Source: Clostridiales bacterium (lineage in GTDB: Bacteria > Bacillota > Clostridia > UBA1381). From it: a stretch of 64,000 bases of DNA. The notes under the pieces were generated by a model. The model had not been told where the DNA came from, did not search any database, and worked only from the letters and a program-made list of their open reading frames with translations. Numbering within the stretch: the stretch's first letter is position 1; every line of letters begins with the position of its first letter. Shown one piece after another: positions 53,461 to 61,814 of the stretch. The stretch spans positions 38,693 through 102,692 of the forward strand of contig JAQXZB010000041.1 in assembly GCA_029226975.1 (NCBI GenBank). Reading direction: 5' to 3'. The translations under genes and the position numbers were made by a program.

Positions 53461-54858
53461 ATGAACAGTAAAGTAAAGAGAATGATAAGTATTGCCGTTG
53501 CTGCGGCGGCAGCTGTTTCCTTGATAGGAGGATGCGCTGCGGGAGGACAAAACAATAAGGCCGATGACGGAAAAACAAAAATATCAATTTACGGCTGGCC
53601 CGATAAGAATGCCAATCCGGAGGGATATGAATCGGCGGAGGCGAGAAGAGTAAGATTTATGGAACTTAATCCCGACATTGATGTACAGGGAGATCAGTAT
53701 CAGTTTGCCATAGACTCATTTTCGCCGAAGGCGGAGGGCGGAACGCTGCCTACATTGTACAACACGTTTTTAACCGAGATGAAGAATATAGGTAAAATGG
53801 GTTATGCAAAGCCGCTTACTCAGATTCTTAGGGATAACGGTTATTATGATATGTATAACGAATCTCTTATTGATATGGTTTCTTATGAAGGAGAAATGTA
53901 CGGCGTACTTAAAAATGTGTACACAATGGGTTTGATTGTAAATCTTGACCTGTTTGAGAAAGCGGGACTTATGAATGAGGACGGCAGTCCAATGGTGCCG
54001 GATACATTTGACGATGTTGAAAAGTTTGCAAAGATAATAAAGGAAAAAACCGGTGTGGCCGGATATGTTCAGGCGACAACGAGCAATGCGGGCGGCTGGA
54101 CGTTCATGCCTCTTGCTTGGAGTTACGGAACGGAGTTTATGAAAGAGAATAACGGCAAATGGGAAGCGACATTTAATTCTCCCGAGTGTAAGTCGGCGCT
54201 TGAGTATCTAAAAAAACTAAAGTGGGAAGATAAGGTTATGCCGGATGAAACTTTGCTTGACTCAAACGGCGTCATTCGTCTTATAAGCACGGGTCAGGCT
54301 GCAATGACGATTCTTCATCCCGATTCTGCAATTATTCTCAGAACAAACGGCATGGACATCAATAAAATAGGTATGTTCAAAATTCCGGCAGGACCGGCAA
54401 GGCGAGTAACGTTGATGGGAGGCGGTGTTGAGGCGGTTGCCGCAAACGCGGATGACGCACAAGCAAATGCTTGTCTTAAATGGATGGCATTTAACGGATA
54501 TTCGCCGAGCTTGACGGAGGAGCAGAAAGCAAATATTGAAGAGGATTATAAACTTAAGGTTTCAAAGGGTGATCTCATCGGTATTAAGGATCTGTCAATA
54601 TGGAATGATAAGTCGGATACAGAACAATATACAAACGAAATGATAGACAAGTATTGTAATGTAGATCCTTCGCACGTTGCATCGTACAACGATAAGAGCG
54701 GTGTTGAGTATCGTGCCGAAGAGCCCAAGAGCGCACAGGAGCTTTATGCGGCACTTGACAGATGTATTCAGGAAGTGTTAACTAATGAAAACGCAGATTG
54801 CGGTGAGGTGCTGAAAAAGGCAGCAGAGGACTTCCAAAATGACTATCTGAACAATTGA
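53461..54858 (+). CDS. ABC sugar transporter, extracellular solute-binding lipoprotein (family 1)
   Basis: 465-aa lipoprotein that captures an oligosaccharide outside the cell. Signal: basic N-terminus and hydrophobic core ending LIGGC, with Cys about 26 as the lipid site. Family 1 features: KTKISIYGWPDKNANPEGYES, YATTT-like domain order and ALEYLKKLKWEDKVMP, with TGQAAMTIL in the lower lobe. The middle segment (TSNAGGWTFMPLAWSYG) is typical of the ligand cleft. The sugar is not known. First gene of the importer operon. Confidence 0.94.
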   Translation: MNSKVKRMISIAVAAAAAVSLIGGCAAGGQNNKADDGKTKISIYGWPDKNANPEGYESAEARRVRFMELNPDIDVQGDQYQFAIDSFSPKAEGGTLPTLYNTFLTEMKNIGKMGYAKPLTQILRDNGYYDMYNESLIDMVSYEGEMYGVLKNVYTMGLIVNLDLFEKAGLMNEDGSPMVPDTFDDVEKFAKIIKEKTGVAGYVQATTSNAGGWTFMPLAWSYGTEFMKENNGKWEATFNSPECKSALEYLKKLKWEDKVMPDETLLDSNGVIRLISTGQAAMTILHPDSAIILRTNGMDINKIGMFKIPAGPARRVTLMGGGVEAVAANADDAQANACLKWMAFNGYSPSLTEEQKANIEEDYKLKVSKGDLIGIKDLSIWNDKSDTEQYTNEMIDKYCNVDPSHVASYNDKSGVEYRAEEPKSAQELYAALDRCIQEVLTNENADCGEVLKKAAEDFQNDYLNN

Positions 54859-54882
54859 TAACGGAGAAGGTGAAGAACTAAA

Positions 54883-55806
54883 ATGAAGGTGAAAACTGCA
54901 AAATCCTTAAAGAAAAGAAAAGGACTTGTTCCGGAGATAAAAAATAATATGGCGGGGTGGCTGATGCTTTTGCCTGCGGTATTGTGTATGTACTTCTTTA
55001 TACTGCGTCCGATGATTGTGGGAGCGTATTTATCGTTTTTCGATATGAAGGGATACACCCCTCAGGAATTTATAGGGCTTGATAACTACAGGAATGTAAT
55101 AAGCAACAGTGCATTTCCTCAAACGCTTTTAAACACCTGCAAATATGTATGGTGGTCTGTAATTATAGGATTTTTCCTTCCTATAATATTATCGCTTATG
55201 CTAAATGAAATGGTTCATGCAAGAGCATCGCTGAGATTTTTAATATATCTTCCGGCGGTGCTCCCCGCCTCGGCGGCGGCGCTGCTTTGGTATTTTATAT
55301 ATCATCCCAGCAGCGGAGGCTTGCTGAACATGGTTCTTATGCACTTTGGACTGGATCCCTATGTATGGCTTCAGGACGGCGGAAAAACGATATTGTACAT
55401 AATTATAAGCATGACCTGGGCGGGAGCCGGCTCAAATGTCCTGTATTATTACGCAACCCTTCAGGGGGTTAACAGAGAATTGTATGAAGCGGCTGTAATT
55501 GACGGATGCGGATTTTTCAGGCGGCTTAAAATAATAACATTCCCGCATATATCGGGCATAGTGCTGTTATTCTTTGTAAGACAGATAATAGGAGTATTCT
55601 CTGTTATGGAACAGCCGATGATGATGACCGACGGCGGCCCCAACGGAGCGTCTATGACATTGGGACTTCAGATATACAAATATGCTTTCGTATATTATAA
55701 GCCTCAGCTTGCAATGGCACTCAGTTGTATATTGTTCCTGATACTGGTTGTCTTTACAAGCTTCTATTATGTGCTTGACAAAAAAGTTGAAAATATGAAC
55801 GGATAA
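54883..55806 (+). CDS. ABC sugar transporter permease (MalF/UgpA-like)
   Basis: 307-aa inner-membrane permease with about six TM helices. The EAA loop that contacts the ATPase reads YEAAVIDGCGFFRRLKIITFPH (near residue 205). It forms the importer with the next permease and the lipoprotein. No ATPase gene is in this cluster; such importers usually borrow a shared MsmK-type ATPase encoded elsewhere, which is inferred. Confidence 0.95.
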   Translation: MKVKTAKSLKKRKGLVPEIKNNMAGWLMLLPAVLCMYFFILRPMIVGAYLSFFDMKGYTPQEFIGLDNYRNVISNSAFPQTLLNTCKYVWWSVIIGFFLPIILSLMLNEMVHARASLRFLIYLPAVLPASAAALLWYFIYHPSSGGLLNMVLMHFGLDPYVWLQDGGKTILYIIISMTWAGAGSNVLYYYATLQGVNRELYEAAVIDGCGFFRRLKIITFPHISGIVLLFFVRQIIGVFSVMEQPMMMTDGGPNGASMTLGLQIYKYAFVYYKPQLAMALSCILFLILVVFTSFYYVLDKKVENMNG

Positions 55807-55818
55807 GGAGGGAAACAG

Positions 55819-56709
55819 ATGAAAGCATTTAAAGATATGAGAGGCGCTTTGACAGTGTGTGAAATGAAAAAACCAAGGTATCAAATATTGTATTGGACGA
55901 TGTTTGCAATACTCTTGATTTTTGCGGTGGGAATATGTCTGTTTCCTGTAGTTTGGATACTTCTTACAGGGTTTAAGGATGCGAATGAGATATATGCGAT
56001 ACCGGCAACGCTTTTTCCGAAGCATTTTCAAATTTCAAAATTAGGCGAGGTTTGGACAAAGCTGCATATATATGAGTATTACTTTAATACAACATATATG
56101 GCACTTGTGAGCGTGGTTTTTACACTTATAGTATCAGGCTTGGCAGGATATGTTTTGGCAAAAATACGTCCGGCGGGAACTCGATTGGTTAATACTGTAA
56201 TATTCTGGCTCATGCTTGTGCCTACCACAATGGGCACTGTGCCGCTGTATATGATGTTTAAGGATTTTCCGATATTTCATTTCAGTATGCTTAACACTTA
56301 TTGGCCTATATGGCTGATGAATGCGGCGGTGCCGTTTAACATAATACTTTTTAAAAATTATTTTGCGGGAATACCGAATGCGATTATCGAAGCCGGAAAG
56401 ATTGACGGACTGGGTGAAGTGGGAATATTCAGATGGATAATGGTCCCTATGGGACAGCCGATATTCCTTGTTGTGGGGTTGTTTACGTTTATGGGAGCCT
56501 TCGGAAACTTTTTCTGGCCGTATATACTTATCAATGATGAGTCAAAAACTGTGCTTGCAGTTCAGCTTTATAAGCTAAAGAGCAGTACATACACACTGGA
56601 TTATCAACTGCTTGCCATTTTGTATTCTGTTTTGCCGCTGCTTGTTTTGTATGCGATATTCCAGGATAAGATAATAGGCGGCATGAATTTGGGAGGTGTA
56701 AAAGGTTGA
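55819..56709 (+). CDS. ABC sugar transporter permease (MalG/UgpE-like)
   Basis: 296-aa second permease with about six TM helices. The EAA loop reads IIEAGKIDGLGEVGIFRWIMVP. AAGGAGGG precedes the ATG, 12 bases after the first permease. Its stop overlaps the next start (TTGA). Confidence 0.95.
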   Translation: MKAFKDMRGALTVCEMKKPRYQILYWTMFAILLIFAVGICLFPVVWILLTGFKDANEIYAIPATLFPKHFQISKLGEVWTKLHIYEYYFNTTYMALVSVVFTLIVSGLAGYVLAKIRPAGTRLVNTVIFWLMLVPTTMGTVPLYMMFKDFPIFHFSMLNTYWPIWLMNAAVPFNIILFKNYFAGIPNAIIEAGKIDGLGEVGIFRWIMVPMGQPIFLVVGLFTFMGAFGNFFWPYILINDESKTVLAVQLYKLKSSTYTLDYQLLAILYSVLPLLVLYAIFQDKIIGGMNLGGVKG

Positions 56710-58397
56710 TTAAAAAAATTAAAACAATTATTGCGGCAGCGGCTGTATTTGCGGCTTTTGCCGGAGCTTCGGCGATTGCAAATGCCCAGGATTATCTTTG
56801 GCTTGAGGCGGAGGACGCTTTAACGAACGGATATTCCGTTGAAGCAAATGATGCGGCATCGGGCGGAAGTCTTATGGTAGTGAACACCAAGACATCACCG
56901 GATGAAAGCTATCAGCTCAGCTTTGAAGCTCAAATACCCTCTGACGGAAAGTATGATATATGGGTTTTGGCTACGAATACAGGCTCATCGAACTATTCTC
57001 CCATGAATTGGAGCATAAATACAGGTGAGGGAGTCGGAGGAGAAGTCGGAGCAAAGGTCTATGACCATAAGATAGGATTATTCAATCAGACCATTACCTG
57101 GTCAAAGCTCTCTACAGAGGAGCTTGCAGCAGGAAGTAATGTATTGAATATTAAGATAAACGAAAAATCAACAGGCGGCATGAAACAATATACATCGGCT
57201 GTTGACTGCGTTGTTATAGTACCGTATACATATATGTACGAACCGGATGCAAATATGACAAGACCCGTAAAAATTCCGCACAGCTTTGCATATGTTGAGC
57301 TTGAAAACCCAAATAACAAAACATACTTCTCTTCAGCAGAATCTGCGCATGCAAGCGGCGGAAGAATGCTGTTTGCTTACGCGTCAACAAATCCGAACGA
57401 TACATCGGGCTCCGAAGAATCAATGGAGGAAACACTTAATTATACGTTTGTTGTTGATGATGAAAAGGAATATGATATATGGTATCTCGGCTGTGATATG
57501 ACTGCGGCGCATCTGTCCGGTACAAAATGGGCGGTTGACAGTGATGCGGTGGATCACGATCGCTCTGATAATGGGAACGGAGTAAAGATACTCAACAGTG
57601 CCGGCGGTGACGGGGGAATACCGCTGTATTGGCAGAAGCTCGGAACGGAGGTTCTATCCGGCGGAATACACACATTGTCGCTTAAGTATACATACAGAAA
57701 TCTTTCGGGTTCGGGCAGAAGTCAGTTTGTTTGGGCGGACTGTGCCATAATTGTACCGAAAGATTGGAATTTTACACCGCCGGCTGATGAATCGGCGGAA
57801 GACAAATACCCAAGCTGTGAGATTGCAAGATTTGATGCAAAATATTTTGCCGAAGAATACATGAAGGGTGACTACAGTCAATTGAAAGATAATATAGAAT
57901 TGCCGCCTACAGATGTTTTAACGCCCGGCGGAAGCTCAATAAGAATTGCGGGCGGAGATTGTCCTGTCGGCGAGGACGGAAGTGTTGAAAGACCGTATTT
58001 TGATAAAGGTGATTTGACTTTTGAACTGCCGATTACCGCGGTAAAGGAAAATCATGAGGGAGTGTATAAAATTCCGGCGCGAATTTTGGCACTGGATAAA
58101 TATTATACGGGAGAGATAAAGATTGACAGACCCTCATCACAAGTATCGGTTGACTTAAAGCTTAACATATCCGAGGAGTCGGACATAACAGGAAGTGTTA
58201 TGCTTGTGGCTGCGGTATATGACGAAAATAATATTCTTTTGAGCGCCAAAGTGACAGAGGAAGCGCTTGACAGAGAATTAAAAACAATAACGGCGCAGTT
58301 ACCGCAGTATGAAAATGCGGCATATGTTAAGGTTTATGTGCTCAACAACAGACAGCTTGCGGATAAATTATGCGAAACCAAAACTCAGCAATGGTGA
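56706..58397 (+). CDS. Secreted protein with two tandem carbohydrate-binding-like modules
   Basis: 563 aa; not recognised as an enzyme. Signal peptide about 1-28 with AxA site (ANAQ). Two consecutive beta-sandwich modules (about 30-190 and 195-370) share the same order: a W/E start (DYLWLEAEDA), YDIW strand, trailing WSKLSTEEL or WQKLGTEVL and an end (DCVVIVPY / DCAIIVPKDW), like CBM6/35-type sugar-binding domains. The remaining C-terminus (about 370-563) is beta-rich with no clear domain. The TTG start at 56706 follows GGGAGGTG and overlaps the permease stop, so it is translationally coupled to the importer. Confidence 0.75.
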   Translation: MIKKIKTIIAAAAVFAAFAGASAIANAQDYLWLEAEDALTNGYSVEANDAASGGSLMVVNTKTSPDESYQLSFEAQIPSDGKYDIWVLATNTGSSNYSPMNWSINTGEGVGGEVGAKVYDHKIGLFNQTITWSKLSTEELAAGSNVLNIKINEKSTGGMKQYTSAVDCVVIVPYTYMYEPDANMTRPVKIPHSFAYVELENPNNKTYFSSAESAHASGGRMLFAYASTNPNDTSGSEESMEETLNYTFVVDDEKEYDIWYLGCDMTAAHLSGTKWAVDSDAVDHDRSDNGNGVKILNSAGGDGGIPLYWQKLGTEVLSGGIHTLSLKYTYRNLSGSGRSQFVWADCAIIVPKDWNFTPPADESAEDKYPSCEIARFDAKYFAEEYMKGDYSQLKDNIELPPTDVLTPGGSSIRIAGGDCPVGEDGSVERPYFDKGDLTFELPITAVKENHEGVYKIPARILALDKYYTGEIKIDRPSSQVSVDLKLNISEESDITGSVMLVAAVYDENNILLSAKVTEEALDRELKTITAQLPQYENAAYVKVYVLNNRQLADKLCETKTQQW

Positions 58398-58414
58398 AAG
58401 GAGTCAGGGCAAAC

Positions 58415-61400
58415 ATGAAAAAAGTTTTTTCTGTTATTTTGATATTGGCAATGATGCTGTCCGTATCGCCTGTGTATGCGGTCAGAGGATATCAAAGCTA
58501 TTGGATAGAATGTGAAGACGCATATACGTTGCACAGCGGTCAGTTCAAAGCAAGCGCGGACGCGAAGGCTTCCGGAAAAGGTGCGTTAAAGCTTGATTTC
58601 GGCGGAGAAGAACCGGCACTTGTGGATATAAATTTCACACTCGGTAAAAAGGATATGTACGATGTATATCTGATCTCACTGCCGATAAGTGCGGATTGGT
58701 CATCATTTACATACTATAAATTTAATGATGAAGATGATGATAAGTATACTAATGCCTTTTTATCGCAAACATCGGCATATACGGAATCATCAAGAGGCTG
58801 TCCGATGTATTTTTACAAGCTCACACAGAGAGAGTTTGACAGAGGACAAAACAAAATAACGTTTTCCGTACCAAAGCTCAGAACACTTGACGGTGCATTT
58901 ATGCTCAGCTATCTCGATGCGGTGATAATTGTTCCGTCGGAATGGAACTGGGAGCCGGTCGATATCAATACAAAGCCGTTTGATAAAAGAACGGTAAAGC
59001 TTAAATGCAGCGGCGGAGAAATAAGAACAAATACAGTGGAAAAACGCGGCACAGTAAAGTGCAGCGCGGATTTCTGTTCAACGTCAAAGGCTGCGGGCAA
59101 CCCAAAGGTGTATGCGTCTATAGTAAAGAACGGCGAAGTTATATCAACCCATAAAAAAGAAGCATCGCGTCCGATAAAACAGTGGACGATAGGAATGGAC
59201 TACAGAGAGGATTTTGAAATCCCCGTGCCGTTTTGTCTTTCGGACGGAGTATATGATATAGTTGCCGGAGTTGACGGTATAGATCTTGAGGACGGCACTG
59301 CAGCGGCTAAGATAGGTCAGGTGACGGTGGGAAATGCTGCCGAGGTGAATTTTTACACAGCGAAAATTACTGATGTAAATATGCCGGGCAGTGCCGAAAA
59401 GGGCGGAACCTTATCATTTGAAGCAAACGTGAATTTAACCGCAGAGGAAAAAGCGAATATGTATGTTTCTCTTTGGAAGGAGGGACTTCTCTATGGAGTT
59501 GTTGAAACATCGGTCCAAGCAGAAAACGGCAAAGTATCCGCAAGCGGAAAAATTGACAAGGATTTGCCTGCCGGAACGTATACTGCCAAGGTGGGAGTTC
59601 ATCACTATGAAAGCTACAGCGATGAGAAAGAGATAGAGATTGGCGGCAATGAAACGGGCAAAGAGAAATATTATAAGCCCATGTCCTACGGTAACTATCT
59701 GTCGAGAAAAGACGGCTCATGCTCATTCTGGTATATCAATCAGGAAGGCGCGGCAATCTGGGACGGTGAGCCTTATATACCTATGGGCGGAATGTTCTGC
59801 TCACAGTTTATACGCGGATTTGACCCGGAGAACGAACAGCAAAACCTTGCTAATTTTGAAGCGGACAAGGCTGATCTGGATAAGCTCAGAAGCTTGGGCA
59901 TACAGGATTTGTATGTAAATCCGGTTGCTGCGGCATATAAAGTTCCGTCATATGCGTGGGAATATTTCTATGATTATATTGACAGCCAAGGCTGGCGGTA
60001 CGGAGTTCAGCTCGGCGGCATGAACAGAGTCGATTATGCTGTGTATACTCCAAAAGCCGTAAACGACAGGTTTAAGGCGGACAATGTTAAAGAGTCCGGA
60101 ACGGTTACAATTGAGTCCGATTATTACACATACACTCATAAACAGGATATATCATGCACATATCTTGTGGTTGATGATGAAACCGGCGAAGCCGAGAGTA
60201 TGGGAAAAGGAAAGCTTTCCACAACCATGGATAATAAGCTCAAATATGAGGCGGATGTCAAGTTGAATGACGAAAGAAACCATACGGTATACTTTATTCC
60301 TCATTACACCGTTTCACAGGTTGTAGATTATAACTATTGGACAGAATGGGATGAAAATGTTGAAACGGCAAAGAATTATGCGCAAAATCTTAACTTCGGC
60401 AGAAATTTCAGACTTGTTGTTGACCCGATAAACAACGAGATGGGCTTCTACAACAATGCTGAGGGCAGCAGAATTTATGACAGCGTGTTTAATGATTTGT
60501 ATAAAGGCTGGCTTGAGAAGAAATATGAAACAATAGACAAATTGCGTGAAGCGTGGCTTGTGGATGCAGAGTCGTTTGATGAAGCGTCAAGACTTGTTCC
60601 CATATATACGGAGGATGCAAAGGAAAACGAAATATCCTATACATACAGCTTTGACGGCGATAATCCCGAAAAGATTTATAAAGCGGACACACACAAAAGC
60701 TTGCTTTGGAACGATTATCTGATGGGACGGGATCAACTGTTCGCTGAATTTAACAACGATATTGCAAATGCTCTAAAAACCGGTATTGATGTTCCTGTGA
60801 TATACAAGCATTGCTCGATACAAAGAGAGTATTTCATTAACCGTGACCTTGTCGGCGGATTTGACGGAGTGGGCTCGGAAACCTACGGAACACCCGAAGT
60901 AACAACGGCAAGAGCCGCAACGACAAGCGCGATTGCCGACCAGTATGCAAGAACTGCATGGAGAATAATAACGGAAACGAATACTGAAGAAGCCGTTATG
61001 ATGAAATACGAAAGCGGGGAATGGAGTTATCCTTCAGAGGAGCAATTTAACAAGCATTTTGACAGTATGTTTGGCGCAGGTATGAAGGGCGGATTTAACT
61101 TCCTGCTTGCAAATCGTTTTGATTTGGGAGGCGTAATCGGCGATACTTATTCGACTATAGAAAACGAAAAAGAGTGGCCTTGGTGGCAGCCGTATCTTAA
61201 TAAGCACAAAGCGCGCCTAAACAAGCTGGCAAGCCAAAAATATGAGGGAGACAGATATTACTTCTATCCGTCTCAGAAAAACTGGTGGTTCGGCAACAGC
61301 GAACGCAGAGTGGTTCAGCTTGCTGATGATTACATACCTGTTCAAAGATGGATGATGAAAGACGGAACAAATGCAATGCAGACCGATGATCCGACTGTGG

Positions 61401-61756
61401 AGGCAGATATTCTGTTTGTAAATCTTCAGAACGGACCGTATTCAATGATATTCGGACCGGCACTGGAGGATACATTGGGATATACCGACAGAAAAACCGT
61501 TGTGATAGGCTTCAGAGAGGACATTGGAACAATTCCGTCGATAGATAAATACTATACCGGTGAAAAGGTCAAGCTAAGCGACAGCGAAACTGTTCAGATT
61601 TTAAATCCTACAGCGACATCCGAAGTTTTGCTTTCAACATCTGACGGCAAGCCTTATGCGCTGAAGGACGGAAACTTGTATATTATAGCAACATCGAATT
61701 TGTTTGATATTGACGGTGAGTTTTATACATTTAAGTACGAAAATCTGCTGAAATGA
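58415..61756 (+). CDS. Large secreted putative glycoside hydrolase, GH-A clan-like (GH42-like) with N-terminal binding module
   Basis: 1113 aa. Signal peptide about 1-24 (cleaves after VYA). The N-terminal module (about 25-175: YWIECEDAYT to VIIVPSEWNWEP) matches the modules of the upstream protein. A beta-rich spacer precedes the catalytic part. In the barrel, WYINQEGAAIWDGEPYIPMGGMFC resembles GH42/GH35 entry segments, VVDPINNEMGF has an N-E pair at the usual acid/base position, and RAWRIITETNTEE is a candidate nucleophile strand. Substrate unknown, possibly a galactoside or plant glycan. The ATG at 58415 follows AAAGGAG. A weak AGAG-GGCG/CGCC-CTCT hairpin follows it. Confidence 0.75.
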   Translation: MKKVFSVILILAMMLSVSPVYAVRGYQSYWIECEDAYTLHSGQFKASADAKASGKGALKLDFGGEEPALVDINFTLGKKDMYDVYLISLPISADWSSFTYYKFNDEDDDKYTNAFLSQTSAYTESSRGCPMYFYKLTQREFDRGQNKITFSVPKLRTLDGAFMLSYLDAVIIVPSEWNWEPVDINTKPFDKRTVKLKCSGGEIRTNTVEKRGTVKCSADFCSTSKAAGNPKVYASIVKNGEVISTHKKEASRPIKQWTIGMDYREDFEIPVPFCLSDGVYDIVAGVDGIDLEDGTAAAKIGQVTVGNAAEVNFYTAKITDVNMPGSAEKGGTLSFEANVNLTAEEKANMYVSLWKEGLLYGVVETSVQAENGKVSASGKIDKDLPAGTYTAKVGVHHYESYSDEKEIEIGGNETGKEKYYKPMSYGNYLSRKDGSCSFWYINQEGAAIWDGEPYIPMGGMFCSQFIRGFDPENEQQNLANFEADKADLDKLRSLGIQDLYVNPVAAAYKVPSYAWEYFYDYIDSQGWRYGVQLGGMNRVDYAVYTPKAVNDRFKADNVKESGTVTIESDYYTYTHKQDISCTYLVVDDETGEAESMGKGKLSTTMDNKLKYEADVKLNDERNHTVYFIPHYTVSQVVDYNYWTEWDENVETAKNYAQNLNFGRNFRLVVDPINNEMGFYNNAEGSRIYDSVFNDLYKGWLEKKYETIDKLREAWLVDAESFDEASRLVPIYTEDAKENEISYTYSFDGDNPEKIYKADTHKSLLWNDYLMGRDQLFAEFNNDIANALKTGIDVPVIYKHCSIQREYFINRDLVGGFDGVGSETYGTPEVTTARAATTSAIADQYARTAWRIITETNTEEAVMMKYESGEWSYPSEEQFNKHFDSMFGAGMKGGFNFLLANRFDLGGVIGDTYSTIENEKEWPWWQPYLNKHKARLNKLASQKYEGDRYYFYPSQKNWWFGNSERRVVQLADDYIPVQRWMMKDGTNAMQTDDPTVEADILFVNLQNGPYSMIFGPALEDTLGYTDRKTVVIGFREDIGTIPSIDKYYTGEKVKLSDSETVQILNPTATSEVLLSTSDGKPYALKDGNLYIIATSNLFDIDGEFYTFKYENLLK

Positions 61757-61758
61757 TT

Positions 61759-61785
61759 AGAGGGCGGATGAACGCCGCTCTCTTT
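61759..61785 (+). terminator. Weak hairpin between the two hydrolase genes
   Basis: AGAG+GGCG pairs with CGCC+CTCT, with a one-base bulge, followed by CTTTACTC. It is too weak to call a clear terminator; both hydrolase genes are likely in the same unit. Confidence 0.35.
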
Positions 61786-61814
61786 ACTCAAATAAAAAGA
61801 AACGGAGAACTGAT

